Origin: Granulicella sp. S190
GTDB taxonomy: Bacteria; Acidobacteriota; Terriglobia; Terriglobales; Acidobacteriaceae
Length of the DNA: 64,000 bases
NCBI RefSeq assembly: GCF_009766095.1
Contig: NZ_LMUD01000002.1
Location: 370,877 to 434,876, forward strand
Reading direction: 5' to 3'
Each line of letters starts with the position of its first letter. The stretch's first letter is position 1. Below the pieces are notes generated by a model, which ran no database searches, had not been told where the DNA came from, and worked only from the letters and a program-made list of their open reading frames with translations. The position numbers and the translations under genes are program-made. Shown piece after piece: positions 1 through 7,261 of this stretch.

Positions 1-1
1 A

Positions 2-1015
2 CACACCCACGGCCGCTCCCTCTCGGTCATCCGTGACCTCATCAACGCCGCCTCCTTAGACCCGGCCATCAAGCAAACCGCAATCCACACCTTCGAGCTA
101 CTCGGCGCTTCCGAAGCCAAGATCCACAACGTACCCATCGAAAAAATTCACTTCCACGAGGTAGGCGCGGTCGACGCCATCGTCGACATCGTCGCCGCCT
201 CCGCCGGCATCCACGCTCTCGCTATCGAAAAGTGGTACGCCTCCCCCATCAACGTCGGGGGCGGCATGGTCGACTGTGCCCACGGTCGCTTCCCCGTCCC
301 CGCCCCCGCCACCGCCGACCTCCTCCGCGGCCTCCCCACCTACTCCGCCCACATTGAAAAGGAGCTCGTCACCCCAACTGGCGCAGCCATCCTTCGGACC
401 ATCGCTCCCACCTTCGGCCAGCAGCCCACCATGCGCGTCGAACACATCGGCTACGGCGCCGGCACTCGCAACCCCGCCAACTTCCCCAACGTCCTCCGCC
501 TCAGCATCGGCGAAGCCGACCAAACACCGCACACCATCCCCGCCGAAAAACCCTCCGCAAAACCCAATCACCCTCACGACTCCGAAACCGTCACCGTCCT
601 CGAAACCGCACTCGACGACCTCTCCCCACAGATCCTCGCCTACGTCTCCGAGACCGCCCTCGCACAAGGCGCGCTCGACGTCATGCTCACGCCCGTCATC
701 ATGAAAAAAGGGCGCCCCGGCACCCTCCTCACCGTCCTCTGCAATCCCTCCGACAGCCCTGCCCTCCAGCAGCTCATCCTCCGCGAAACCAGCACCCTCG
801 GCCTTCGCATCCGTCAGGACAGCCGCGTCTGCGTCGATCGCCACCACACCCACGTCACCACACCCTACGGCGAAATCCGCGTCAAGATCGGCACCCTCGA
901 CGGCCAGGAGTGCAACATCGCGCCCGAGTACGAAGACTGCCGCGTCGCCGCTACAAAACACAACGTCCCCTTGAAGCTCGTTCAACAAACCGCCATCGCC
1001 GCCTACCTCAAATAG
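2..1015 (+). CDS. larC: Nickel pincer cofactor biosynthesis protein LarC, 5' end outside window
   Basis: LarC inserts nickel into the pyridinium dithiocarboxylate made by LarB and LarE, giving the NPN cofactor of LarA-type racemases. The frame is open from base 2 and gives 337 visible residues; the start lies upstream. The stretch HEVGAVDAIVDIVA (about visible residues 56-69) is the LarC signature, followed by SPINVGGG and the segment ending TPTGAAIL. The C-terminal ferredoxin-like half continues in the same frame (ETALDDLSP, then IMKKGRPG), so the programmed frameshift known between LarC1 and LarC2 in Lactobacillus is not needed here. The next gene starts 73 bp downstream on the same strand, and larB follows. 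Codon choice is strongly C-ending. No LarE gene is in the window; it may lie upstream of base 1. Family assignment is firm. Confidence 0.93.
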   Translation, partial: HTHGRSLSVIRDLINAASLDPAIKQTAIHTFELLGASEAKIHNVPIEKIHFHEVGAVDAIVDIVAASAGIHALAIEKWYASPINVGGGMVDCAHGRFPVPAPATADLLRGLPTYSAHIEKELVTPTGAAILRTIAPTFGQQPTMRVEHIGYGAGTRNPANFPNVLRLSIGEADQTPHTIPAEKPSAKPNHPHDSETVTVLETALDDLSPQILAYVSETALAQGALDVMLTPVIMKKGRPGTLLTVLCNPSDSPALQQLILRETSTLGLRIRQDSRVCVDRHHTHVTTPYGEIRVKIGTLDGQECNIAPEYEDCRVAATKHNVPLKLVQQTAIAAYLK

Positions 1016-1088
1016 CCGGCACCCAGCCCTCTCGCACAAAGACGCATCCAACCATCAGGCAGCCAACCGCCCACGAGGAGCACACAGC

Positions 1089-2096
1089 ATGGAGCGAAGA
1101 GACTTTCTCAAGACAGCAGCCGCAGCCAGCGTAAGCGCAGCGATCCCCGCGCAATCGCAAGCCCCCAGCCACCCCATCAAGCGCCCTGAATCCCCCGACA
1201 TGATCTATCGCGAGCTCGGCACCACCGGCGAACGCGTCTCCGCCATCGGCATGGGCGGCTATCACCTCGGCAAACAGAAGGACCCCAACGAGAGCATTCA
1301 ACTCCTCCACGCCGGCATCGACCGCGGCCTCACCTTCATGGATAACTGCTGGGACTATAACGACGGCATCTCCGAGGTCCGCATGGGCCAGGGCCTACGC
1401 AACGGCTACCGTCAAAAAGTCTTTCTCATGACCAAAATGGACGGCCGCACCGCGGACGAATACAACAAGCAGCTCGAGCAATCCCTGGGCCGCCTCCAGA
1501 CCGACATGATCGACCTCGTCCAGTTCCACGAGGTCATCCGCATGGAAGACCCCGACCGCATCTTCGCCCCCGGCGGAGCCATCGAAGCCGCCATCGCCGC
1601 CCGCAACGCGGGAAAGATCCGCTACATCGGCTTCACCGGCCACAAAGATCCCGCCGTCCACCTCCGCATGCTCGAGACCGCGCAAAAGCACAGCTTCCAC
1701 TTCGACACCGTCCAGATGCCCATCAACGTCATGGACGCGCACTTCCGCTCTTTCACCAAAGAGGTCATACCCGTCGCTCTCAAACAAGGCATCGGTATCC
1801 TCGCCATGAAGACCTTCGGCGACCACTTCATCCTCGCCAGCAACACCGTCCAGCCCATCGAAGCTCTCCACTACGGCCTCACCCAACCCGTATCCGTCGT
1901 CATCACCGGCATCGACAATCAGCAGATCCTCGATCAGGCCTGCGAAGCCGCCCGCACCTTCAAGCCCCTCGACCAGACCCAGATCAGCTCCCTGCTAGCC
2001 CGCACCGCCACGGCCGCCAGCGAAGGCAAGTTCGAACTCTTCAAGACCACCAGCCACTTCGACGGCACCGCCCAAAACCCAAAGTGGCTAGGATGA
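1089..2096 (+). CDS. Tat-exported aldo/keto reductase
   Basis: This 335-residue protein belongs to the aldo/keto reductase family, whose members reduce sugar or carbonyl groups with NAD(P)H. The N-terminus has a twin-arginine-type signal (MERRDFLK followed by an Ala-rich segment, cleavage probable around residues 22-25), so the enzyme is predicted to be exported folded. The barrel starts near residue 37 with YRELGTTGERVSAIGMGG. The catalytic region FMDNCWDYNDG and the TKMDGR lysine strand are visible, as is LVQFHEV. A GAGGAG ribosome site precedes the ATG. It sits between larC and larB on the same strand, so it may share their transcript, but nothing in the sequence ties its substrate to the Ni-pincer system. 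Specificity is unknown. Confidence 0.85.
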   Translation: MERRDFLKTAAAASVSAAIPAQSQAPSHPIKRPESPDMIYRELGTTGERVSAIGMGGYHLGKQKDPNESIQLLHAGIDRGLTFMDNCWDYNDGISEVRMGQGLRNGYRQKVFLMTKMDGRTADEYNKQLEQSLGRLQTDMIDLVQFHEVIRMEDPDRIFAPGGAIEAAIAARNAGKIRYIGFTGHKDPAVHLRMLETAQKHSFHFDTVQMPINVMDAHFRSFTKEVIPVALKQGIGILAMKTFGDHFILASNTVQPIEALHYGLTQPVSVVITGIDNQQILDQACEAARTFKPLDQTQISSLLARTATAASEGKFELFKTTSHFDGTAQNPKWLG

Positions 2097-2148
2097 AGCC
2101 GCTAGGATAAAAAAAGCACAATAGTCTGACATCCGCGCCTCCAGCCTC

Positions 2149-2210
2149 AAAAAGTGACTACAAAACACCACCGAAGCACCAGGCTACGACACCAACCACC
2201 ACGTTAAAAC
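2149..2210. repeat. Dispersed intergenic repeat, AAAAAGTGAC family, copy 1
   Basis: The non-coding stretch begins CAAAAAGTGAC followed by AAAACACCAC and continues rich in ACCAC units. A related stretch with the same opening blocks occurs at about 55045-55120. Both lie between genes and contain no convincing reading frame. Confidence 0.5.
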
Positions 2211-2240
2211 CACAGACTGCAGACCGCCACTTCACTCGGG

Positions 2241-2272
2241 TGCCCCATATCTCGATTTTGAGATGTGGGCAT
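2241..2272. repeat. REP-like palindrome, copy 1
   Basis: An imperfect inverted repeat: a left arm TGCCCCATATCTC and a right arm GAGATGTGGGCA separated by GATTTT. The same palindrome, better conserved and followed by a similar ATTCGCG...AAGCG tail, occurs at 51392-51428. It lies 53 bp before the larB start and could form an RNA hairpin in the leader. Confidence 0.6.
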
Positions 2273-2324
2273 TCGCGAAGCGAACCAACTCATACTCCCA
2301 CCACGAAAGTCCAAGCAACATCCA

Positions 2325-3101
2325 ATGAACAAAACCACCCTCCTCGAACTCCTCGCCGCCGTCCAATCCGGAACAATCACCCCCACCACCGCCTCCCAGC
2401 GCCTCGCCGACATGCCCTACGAGGACATCGGCCACGCCCGCATCGACCACCACCGCACCCTTCGCCTCGGCCTCCCCGAGGTCATCTACGCCCAGGGAAA
2501 GTCCCCTCAGCAGACCACTGAGATCTTCACCCGCATGGCTGCCGCAGGCACCGACGTCCTCGCCACCCGCGCCAACGTCGAGACTGCCGCTATGGTTCTG
2601 GCCGCCCACCCAAAAGCCATCCACCACCCCTCGGCCCGCGCCATCACGCTCAGGCAATCCACTCAGGCAGACCCAAAAGGCCACATCGCCATCCTCAGCG
2701 CCGGAACCAGCGACCAGCCCATCGCCGAAGAGGCCGCCGTCACCGCCGAACTCTTCAACACAACAGTCACGCGACTCTACGACGTAGGCGTAGCCGGACT
2801 CCACCGCCTCCTCTCCGTCCGCGATCAACTCACCCAGGCTGACGTCGTCATCGTCTGTGCCGGAATGGAGGGAGCCCTCCCCTCCGTCGTCGGCGGACTC
2901 GTCGGCGTTCCCGTCATCGCCGTCCCCACCTCCGTCGGTTACGGAGCCAGCTTCGACGGCGCCGCTGCCCTTTTGGGAATGCTCAACTCCTGCTCCCCCA
3001 ACGTCACCGTAGTAAATATAGACAACGGCTTCGGCGCGGCCTACACTGCCGTATTAATCGCACGAGCCTCGGTCCGCCGTAGCGGAACCGGGGAGGTATA
3101 G
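2325..3101 (+). CDS. larB: Nickel pincer cofactor biosynthesis protein LarB
   Basis: LarB carboxylates the pyridinium ring of nicotinic acid adenine dinucleotide and hydrolyses it, the first step of NPN cofactor synthesis. The protein has 258 residues from the ATG at 2325; an upstream in-frame extension would begin inside the palindrome and is rejected. The N-terminal part carries ARIDHHRTLRLGLPEVIYAQGK, typical of LarB. The C-terminal PurE-like half contains HIAILSAGTSDQPIAEEA, GMEGALPSVVGG and GVPVIAVPTSVGYGASFDG. It lies 228 bp after the aldo/keto reductase, the gap holding two repeats. With larC it supplies the cofactor for the LarA-like enzyme encoded on the other strand at 5720-6994. 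Confidence 0.93.
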   Translation: MNKTTLLELLAAVQSGTITPTTASQRLADMPYEDIGHARIDHHRTLRLGLPEVIYAQGKSPQQTTEIFTRMAAAGTDVLATRANVETAAMVLAAHPKAIHHPSARAITLRQSTQADPKGHIAILSAGTSDQPIAEEAAVTAELFNTTVTRLYDVGVAGLHRLLSVRDQLTQADVVIVCAGMEGALPSVVGGLVGVPVIAVPTSVGYGASFDGAAALLGMLNSCSPNVTVVNIDNGFGAAYTAVLIARASVRRSGTGEV

Positions 3102-3141
3102 CCAGAGAGTCATTGGCAATCGTGTCGAAAGGCGGTCTCAA

Positions 3142-3393
3142 ATGCTTCCGAATGGCGACAAACCATGGGCAAAAAAGCTCGCTGCCACCGTCATCTGCGT
3201 CACGGTTGTCGCTCTGATCGCCCTGACCTTCTTCCTTGAGAGCCGCAACATGCTACACATCCCTGAGATGGTTGGCATCTTTCTCCTCTTCCTCACCATC
3301 GTTCCACCAAACCTTGCCATCCTCTACCCCTGGATCCTCCCCAATCCACGCCCAACCAGCAACCACCACCCCACCAAATCACCCGTCCGCTAA
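3142..3393 (+). CDS. Small two-helix membrane protein
   Basis: This predicted protein of 83 residues starts at an ATG with an AAAGGCGG ribosome site at suitable distance, 40 bp after larB. Two hydrophobic segments are visible, about residues 13-31 (ATVICVTVVALIALTFF) and 41-60 (MVGIFLLFLTIVPPNLAILY), followed by a Pro/His-rich tail. I do not recognise the family. It may be part of the larB transcript. The C-terminal tail runs into the repeat-rich region, so the true end may differ in relatives. Confidence 0.5.
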   Translation: MLPNGDKPWAKKLAATVICVTVVALIALTFFLESRNMLHIPEMVGIFLLFLTIVPPNLAILYPWILPNPRPTSNHHPTKSPVR

Positions 3394-3462
3394 ACCCTAT
3401 CCTCCACCTCCAGTACCGCAAGCCTCGCAGCCGCGGCCGACGACGCTCGGCCACAAAAACCA

Positions 3463-3630
3463 GCCACAACAACCGGTCACAAAGACCAGCCGCAACAACC
3501 GTCATCTCGACCGAAGCGGTTCACAGTCTCATCGTGAAGCGCGCAGTGGAGAGCCCCCCGCATTTTGTCTTAGCTTCGTTCTTAACACGTCAAAGCGCTC
3601 GTCTCTTGCGTCTGCCTGCCCCTTTGTTTG
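3463..3630 (+). repeat. 168-bp direct repeat, unit A1
   Basis: This unit and 3731-3898 align without gaps at an offset of 268 bp and differ at only a handful of positions. The unit begins GCCACAACAACCGGTCAC and ends TGCCCCTTTGTTTG. Reading frames through it are open but are low-complexity and not gene-like. The whole stretch from 3394 to 4374 holds no convincing gene. Confidence 0.85.
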
Positions 3631-3730
3631 CCCTCCGTCGTTGCTTGCCCTTCTGTCGTTGCCTGCCCTTCTGTCCTATTGTCAATTCGAACCAATAGAA
3701 ATCCACAGTCAACCGAACCCCGTCAACCCG

Positions 3731-3898
3731 GCCACAACAACCGGTCACAAAGACCAGCCACAACAACCGTCATCTCGACCGAAGCGGTTCACAGTCTCAT
3801 CGTGAACCGCGCAGTGGAGAGACCCCCGCATTTTGTCTTGGCTTCGTTCTTAACACGTCAAAGCGCTTGTCTCTTGCCTCTGCCTGTCCCTTTGTTTG
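3731..3898 (+). repeat. 168-bp direct repeat, unit A2
   Basis: Second copy of the unit at 3463-3630. It is followed directly by the first of two shorter 34-bp repeats (3899-3932 and 4042-4075) whose core is CAGCGAAGCG followed by GAGG or AAGG. Confidence 0.85.
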
Positions 3899-3932
3899 TC
3901 ATTCCGCAGCGAAGCGAAGGAGTCTGCTGTTT
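3899..3932 (+). repeat. 34-bp repeat, unit B1
   Basis: Reads GTCATTCCGCAGCGAAGCG then AAGGAGTCTGCTGTT. The copy at 4042-4075 differs at about three positions. The type is of intergenic dispersed-repeat character. Confidence 0.75.
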
Positions 3933-4041
3933 TCCCACCATCAAAATCATCCTGAGTACCTTCGTTTGTCATCCGTTAAATTCGCGGTCGAAGTCGCCTT
4001 TGCCCTTTGCAATTGTTCTTGCGTTTTCCTGCCCTTTTGTT

Positions 4042-4075
4042 GTCATTCCTCAGCGAAGCGGAGGAATCTGCTGTT
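4042..4075 (+). repeat. 34-bp repeat, unit B2
   Basis: Reads GTCATTCCTCAGCGAAGCG then GAGGAATCTGCTGTT; second copy of 3899-3932. The remaining sequence up to 4280 has no gene that I can support. Confidence 0.75.
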
Positions 4076-4283
4076 CCTTCCACCACTGTCAAGCCCTAAA
4101 GCTCATCAAATCCATCAAAATAATAGAGATAGCTGTGGCGCATGAGTTCCAGCTGACCAGCTACACTTAAAAAGCACGATAAAAAATGCATGTCGCGCCC
4201 AAGCTGCTCTTGGCCTCTAAACCACCTATTTTCAATATTTTAGCCTTAAACCCTTTGAATTGAATATTTTGCGATGCACCACT

Positions 4284-4340
4284 CCCTGTAAACTATAAGA
4301 AACAAAATACTTACGCGCAAAATACCCCCAAGGGGGAGGG
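4284..4340 (-). repeat. Dispersed repeat with GGGGGTATTTTG core, copy 1
   Basis: Read on the - strand it contains GGGGGTATTTTG, GCGTAAGTATTTTG and TTTACAGGG in order. A copy in the opposite orientation lies at 27571-27635, again just outside a - strand gene boundary. Both are intergenic. Confidence 0.55.
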
Positions 4341-4374
4341 GAGGGGGAGAAGGTCGACGAAAAAATGCAAAGAC

Positions 4375-5151
4375 CTACTGGTTCACTCCGCTGGCAAGAA
4401 AACCGCCATCCACCACCAGAATCTCGCCCGTAACAAACGTCGAGGCATCGCTTGCAAGATAGATCGCCGCGCCCACCAGCTCTGAGGTCTTCCCGAACCG
4501 TCCCATGGGAGTCCGCATCAGCAACTCTTTGCCACGGTCACTCTCATCCAGCAGCTTCTGGTTGAGCGCCGTCCGAAAGACACCGGGAGCGATCGCATTC
4601 ACGGTCACGCCCTGCGAGCTCCACTCCACCGCCAGGGACCGGGTCAACGCGCCAACCGCTGCCTTGCTCGCCGCGTACGCCGTGACCTCTTTCAGGCTCA
4701 CGAACGTGTTCAACGAGGCGATGTTGACGATGCGTCCGTAGCCGCGCTCCAGCATATGCTTGCCGAAGATCTGGCAGGCCCGCAGCGTTCCCGTAACGTT
4801 CGTATCCATGATCCCGTCCCAGGTCTCCTCCGTCACGGTCAGCGTAGGCTCCCGCTTGATCTTGCCCGCACAGTTGATCAGGATATCGACCTTGCCGAAC
4901 TCCTTCACCGTCCCATCCAGCAGCGCCTGCAGGGTCGCACGGTCGGCCACATCCGAGGCCAGCCGCAACGACCGCCGCCCCGTCGCCTCGATTGCCTTCG
5001 CCGCCTCATCCACCTGCTCCATCCGCCGCGAGCTCGCCACCACGTCTGCCCCCGCCTCTGCCAGCCCAATCGCCATGGCCAGTCCGATACCCGAGGTACC
5101 CCCCACCACCACCGCAGACTTACCACTCAAATCAAACAACGGATGCCCCAT
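4375..5151 (-). CDS. SDR oxidoreductase, gluconate 5-dehydrogenase / KduD type
   Basis: A classical short-chain dehydrogenase of 258 residues. It has the nucleotide-binding GGTSGIG (residues 18-24 from the ATG), NCAG in place of NNAG, the catalytic Ser region NIASLNTF and YAASK. Relatives oxidise or reduce 5-keto-gluconate or 2-keto-3-deoxygluconate; a fructuronate reductase role is possible from context. The start at 5151 is preferred because an AAAGAGG ribosome site precedes it, whereas the longer frame would begin with TTG. It is the last gene of a - strand cluster after larA and gntK, 39 bp downstream of gntK. The exact substrate cannot be decided from sequence. Confidence 0.85.
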   Translation of the reverse strand: MGHPLFDLSGKSAVVVGGTSGIGLAMAIGLAEAGADVVASSRRMEQVDEAAKAIEATGRRSLRLASDVADRATLQALLDGTVKEFGKVDILINCAGKIKREPTLTVTEETWDGIMDTNVTGTLRACQIFGKHMLERGYGRIVNIASLNTFVSLKEVTAYAASKAAVGALTRSLAVEWSSQGVTVNAIAPGVFRTALNQKLLDESDRGKELLMRTPMGRFGKTSELVGAAIYLASDASTFVTGEILVVDGGFLASGVNQ

Positions 5152-5190
5152 CGAATACGCCTCTTTCTCTCTCAAAAATCTTCTAAAAAA

Positions 5191-5691
5191 TCAGACCTTC
5201 ATAGCCGGTAACTGGACCAGAATCTCGCTCACAATCTGCTCAGGCGGTCGGTCGTTCCTGATCCGAACGGCATCGGTAGGGATCTCCAGCGTTGCAAGTT
5301 GACTCTCCAGCAATTTCCCGGTCATGAACTCATGCTTCCGCTCCGCGAGACGAACTGCCAGCATCTCCTTCGACGCCTCCAGCACCACAAAGCTTACCGT
5401 ACCCTTCGGCATCCCCGCCTGAAGCGTCGTCCGGTAACTAGCCTTCAACGCCGAACACGCCATGACGCCGCTCTTCCCCACCGCATACCAGCCCTCCAGC
5501 ACATGGTTCAGCGTCTCTAGCCACGGCTGACGATCTTCATCCGTTAGCGGATGTCCCGCAGCCATCTTCTGCTTGTTCGCCAGCGGATGGTAGTCGTCCG
5601 CATCCGCAAACACCGCATCTGTCCGCTCCGCCAGGAGCATCCCGATCGTACTCTTGCCCGACCCGCTCACTCCCATCAACACAACTACCAT
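5191..5691 (-). CDS. gntK: Gluconokinase
   Basis: GntK phosphorylates D-gluconate with ATP to 6-phosphogluconate, feeding the pentose phosphate or Entner-Doudoroff routes. The 166-residue length fits the small GntK family. The P-loop GVSGSGKS lies at residues 7-14. DADDYHPLANKQKMAAGHPLTDEDR, here cited only by its ends DADDYHP (about 30-36) and PLTDEDR (about 47-53), is the substrate-binding signature, followed by CSALKASYR. It starts 28 bp after the LarA homologue, implying co-transcription. This context suggests that the product of the neighbouring epimerase is D-gluconate. Confidence 0.93.
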   Translation of the reverse strand: MVVVLMGVSGSGKSTIGMLLAERTDAVFADADDYHPLANKQKMAAGHPLTDEDRQPWLETLNHVLEGWYAVGKSGVMACSALKASYRTTLQAGMPKGTVSFVVLEASKEMLAVRLAERKHEFMTGKLLESQLATLEIPTDAVRIRNDRPPEQIVSEILVQLPAMKV

Positions 5692-5719
5692 CTAGCAACA
5701 CCCTCCAATCGGCACACCA

Positions 5720-6994
5720 TCAGGCCTGGAAGCGACCCTCATAAGCCCAGAGCCCGAGACCAGGATTGGAGATGTAGAAGATCTCCTCCCCATCCACCAT
5801 GTTCCAACCGTCCGCAAGCACGGCAGGGTCATACTTCGCCGTCATCTGCCCCAGATCGCCATACTCGAAGTGCACACCCTCAATCTCCTCCCGCGTCAGG
5901 TGCCCCGGGCAGTACCGAATGGTAAACCGCCCCTCGCTCGACCCATGAATAAGGTGGGCAGCCGCGCTAAGATTGCCGGCGAGTTGTGCATCCTCCTTGA
6001 CTGCCTGAAGAGTACGGGGGGTACCGCAGTAGCCGTACTTTCGAATCAATACATCGATCGCTGCATCTTCGCCAAACTCGTGGACTCCAGGAGCAAGAAC
6101 TATCAGTTCAGCACCATCGGCAAGCGCCATGCGAGTGCGATAGATGCTCTTATTTCCGAGCCAGGTGCTCTTGAACTCATGAGGATCGAGGAAGACAACT
6201 GCCTTCTTGATCTCGCGGTCCATCATCTTGAAGTTCACCTTGAGGCTGAGAGCTGCAGCTAGTTCGAAGCACTCTGCGTCATCACCAATGGAGAGGCCGC
6301 GAATGACCAGCCTCCCTTCTGTGTTCTTTGCTATTACAGTCTGCACGTAGACGATCGGGAGATGCTGAGCGAAGTGTTCGCTGGCGTAGTTGAGCACGCG
6401 GCGAACGGGGGTATCGGCGCGGCCCATCATGCGCTCCATCCCGTATACCGCGCCGAGGAAGTGGCTGCGATGAATGCCGATGGATCCTCCGGTGCCGACG
6501 AAGATGTTCTTGTTGTAGTTGGCCATCCCGACGACTTCATGCGGAACGACTTGGCCTATGGACAGGATGAGATCGTGGCCGCCGTCGCGCAGAAGCTTGT
6601 TGACCTGTGCGGGCCAGGTGTAATCGAGCTTTCCTTCGCTTACTTCGTACATGAACTCGCCTGGAACTTCACCCAGGGTGACGACGTCGTTGCGCCAGTC
6701 GTGGTTACGAAAGAGGGATCGCGGAGTAGCGCCGTACATCGTCGCTATCTCGTGATCTGTCATCGGTTTATGAGTCCCCAGGGCGGGGAGGATGCCGGTG
6801 AGTTTCTCTCCGTAGTACTGCCATGCCAACTCGGTGAGGGTGCCGCTCTGGGAGTGCATGCGAGTGAAGTCCGGTGGAACTGCAAGGACTTTTCTGCGTT
6901 CGCCAAGCTTATCCAGGGCCTGAAACAGGTTCGACTGTACTTCGGCGGGCGACATCTCTGTTGTTGGGCTTCCCGCAGCAAAAAAGAGGCTCAT
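5720..6994 (-). CDS. LarA-family nickel-dependent hydroxyacid racemase/epimerase, probable D-gluconate 2-epimerase
   Basis: This 424-residue protein belongs to the LarA superfamily, which uses the Ni-pincer NPN cofactor to invert the C2 hydroxyl of 2-hydroxyacids by hydride transfer. Residues matching those of L. plantarum LarA are visible: H152, K162 and H178 keep exactly the spacing of LarA H174, K184 and H200 (10 and 16 residues). K162 would carry the cofactor. GTHKPMT (H75) corresponds to the H108 region. LarA itself is a lactate racemase, but homologues include malate, phenyllactate and gluconate enzymes. Here gntK follows 28 bp downstream and uronate isomerase lies upstream, so a sugar acid substrate, D-gluconate/D-mannonate, is inferred. 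larB and larC are on the opposite strand nearby. Confidence 0.88.
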   Translation of the reverse strand: MSLFFAAGSPTTEMSPAEVQSNLFQALDKLGERRKVLAVPPDFTRMHSQSGTLTELAWQYYGEKLTGILPALGTHKPMTDHEIATMYGATPRSLFRNHDWRNDVVTLGEVPGEFMYEVSEGKLDYTWPAQVNKLLRDGGHDLILSIGQVVPHEVVGMANYNKNIFVGTGGSIGIHRSHFLGAVYGMERMMGRADTPVRRVLNYASEHFAQHLPIVYVQTVIAKNTEGRLVIRGLSIGDDAECFELAAALSLKVNFKMMDREIKKAVVFLDPHEFKSTWLGNKSIYRTRMALADGAELIVLAPGVHEFGEDAAIDVLIRKYGYCGTPRTLQAVKEDAQLAGNLSAAAHLIHGSSEGRFTIRYCPGHLTREEIEGVHFEYGDLGQMTAKYDPAVLADGWNMVDGEEIFYISNPGLGLWAYEGRFQA

Positions 6995-7261
6995 GGACTT
7001 TGATCTTACTCCCGGGTTACATAGATGCTTTAGGCTGACAGGTTCACTTGCTGAAAAAAATTCTGGGACCTTGCTGAGATTTTTTCCTCTGTTTTACAGG
7101 GTTTTTCGATGGGGGTTCCTGAAAAGGTGCGTTTTGGTGATGGTGTTTTGCTGGTGTAACTGTGGTGCGATGCATGGCTAACGTGGTTCGCAAGCCGCGC
7201 TTATTTCGTAGTCGAAAGATACGCCACGTCTTAGAACTTTATTTGTGGCCTTCCGCGTGCG

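Noticed and set aside
98-1051. Long - strand frame opposite larC
   Set aside because: It is the complement of a strongly codon-biased gene; its translation is Gly/Asp/Val-rich low complexity, and the + strand shows the LarC motifs.
3463-4075. Possible CRISPR array
   Set aside because: Only two units of each repeat, unequal spacing, repeats too long, and no cas genes nearby.
3236-4170. Overlapping + strand frames in the repeat-rich gap
   Set aside because: They run through the direct repeats with low-complexity translations and lack ribosome sites; treated as non-coding.
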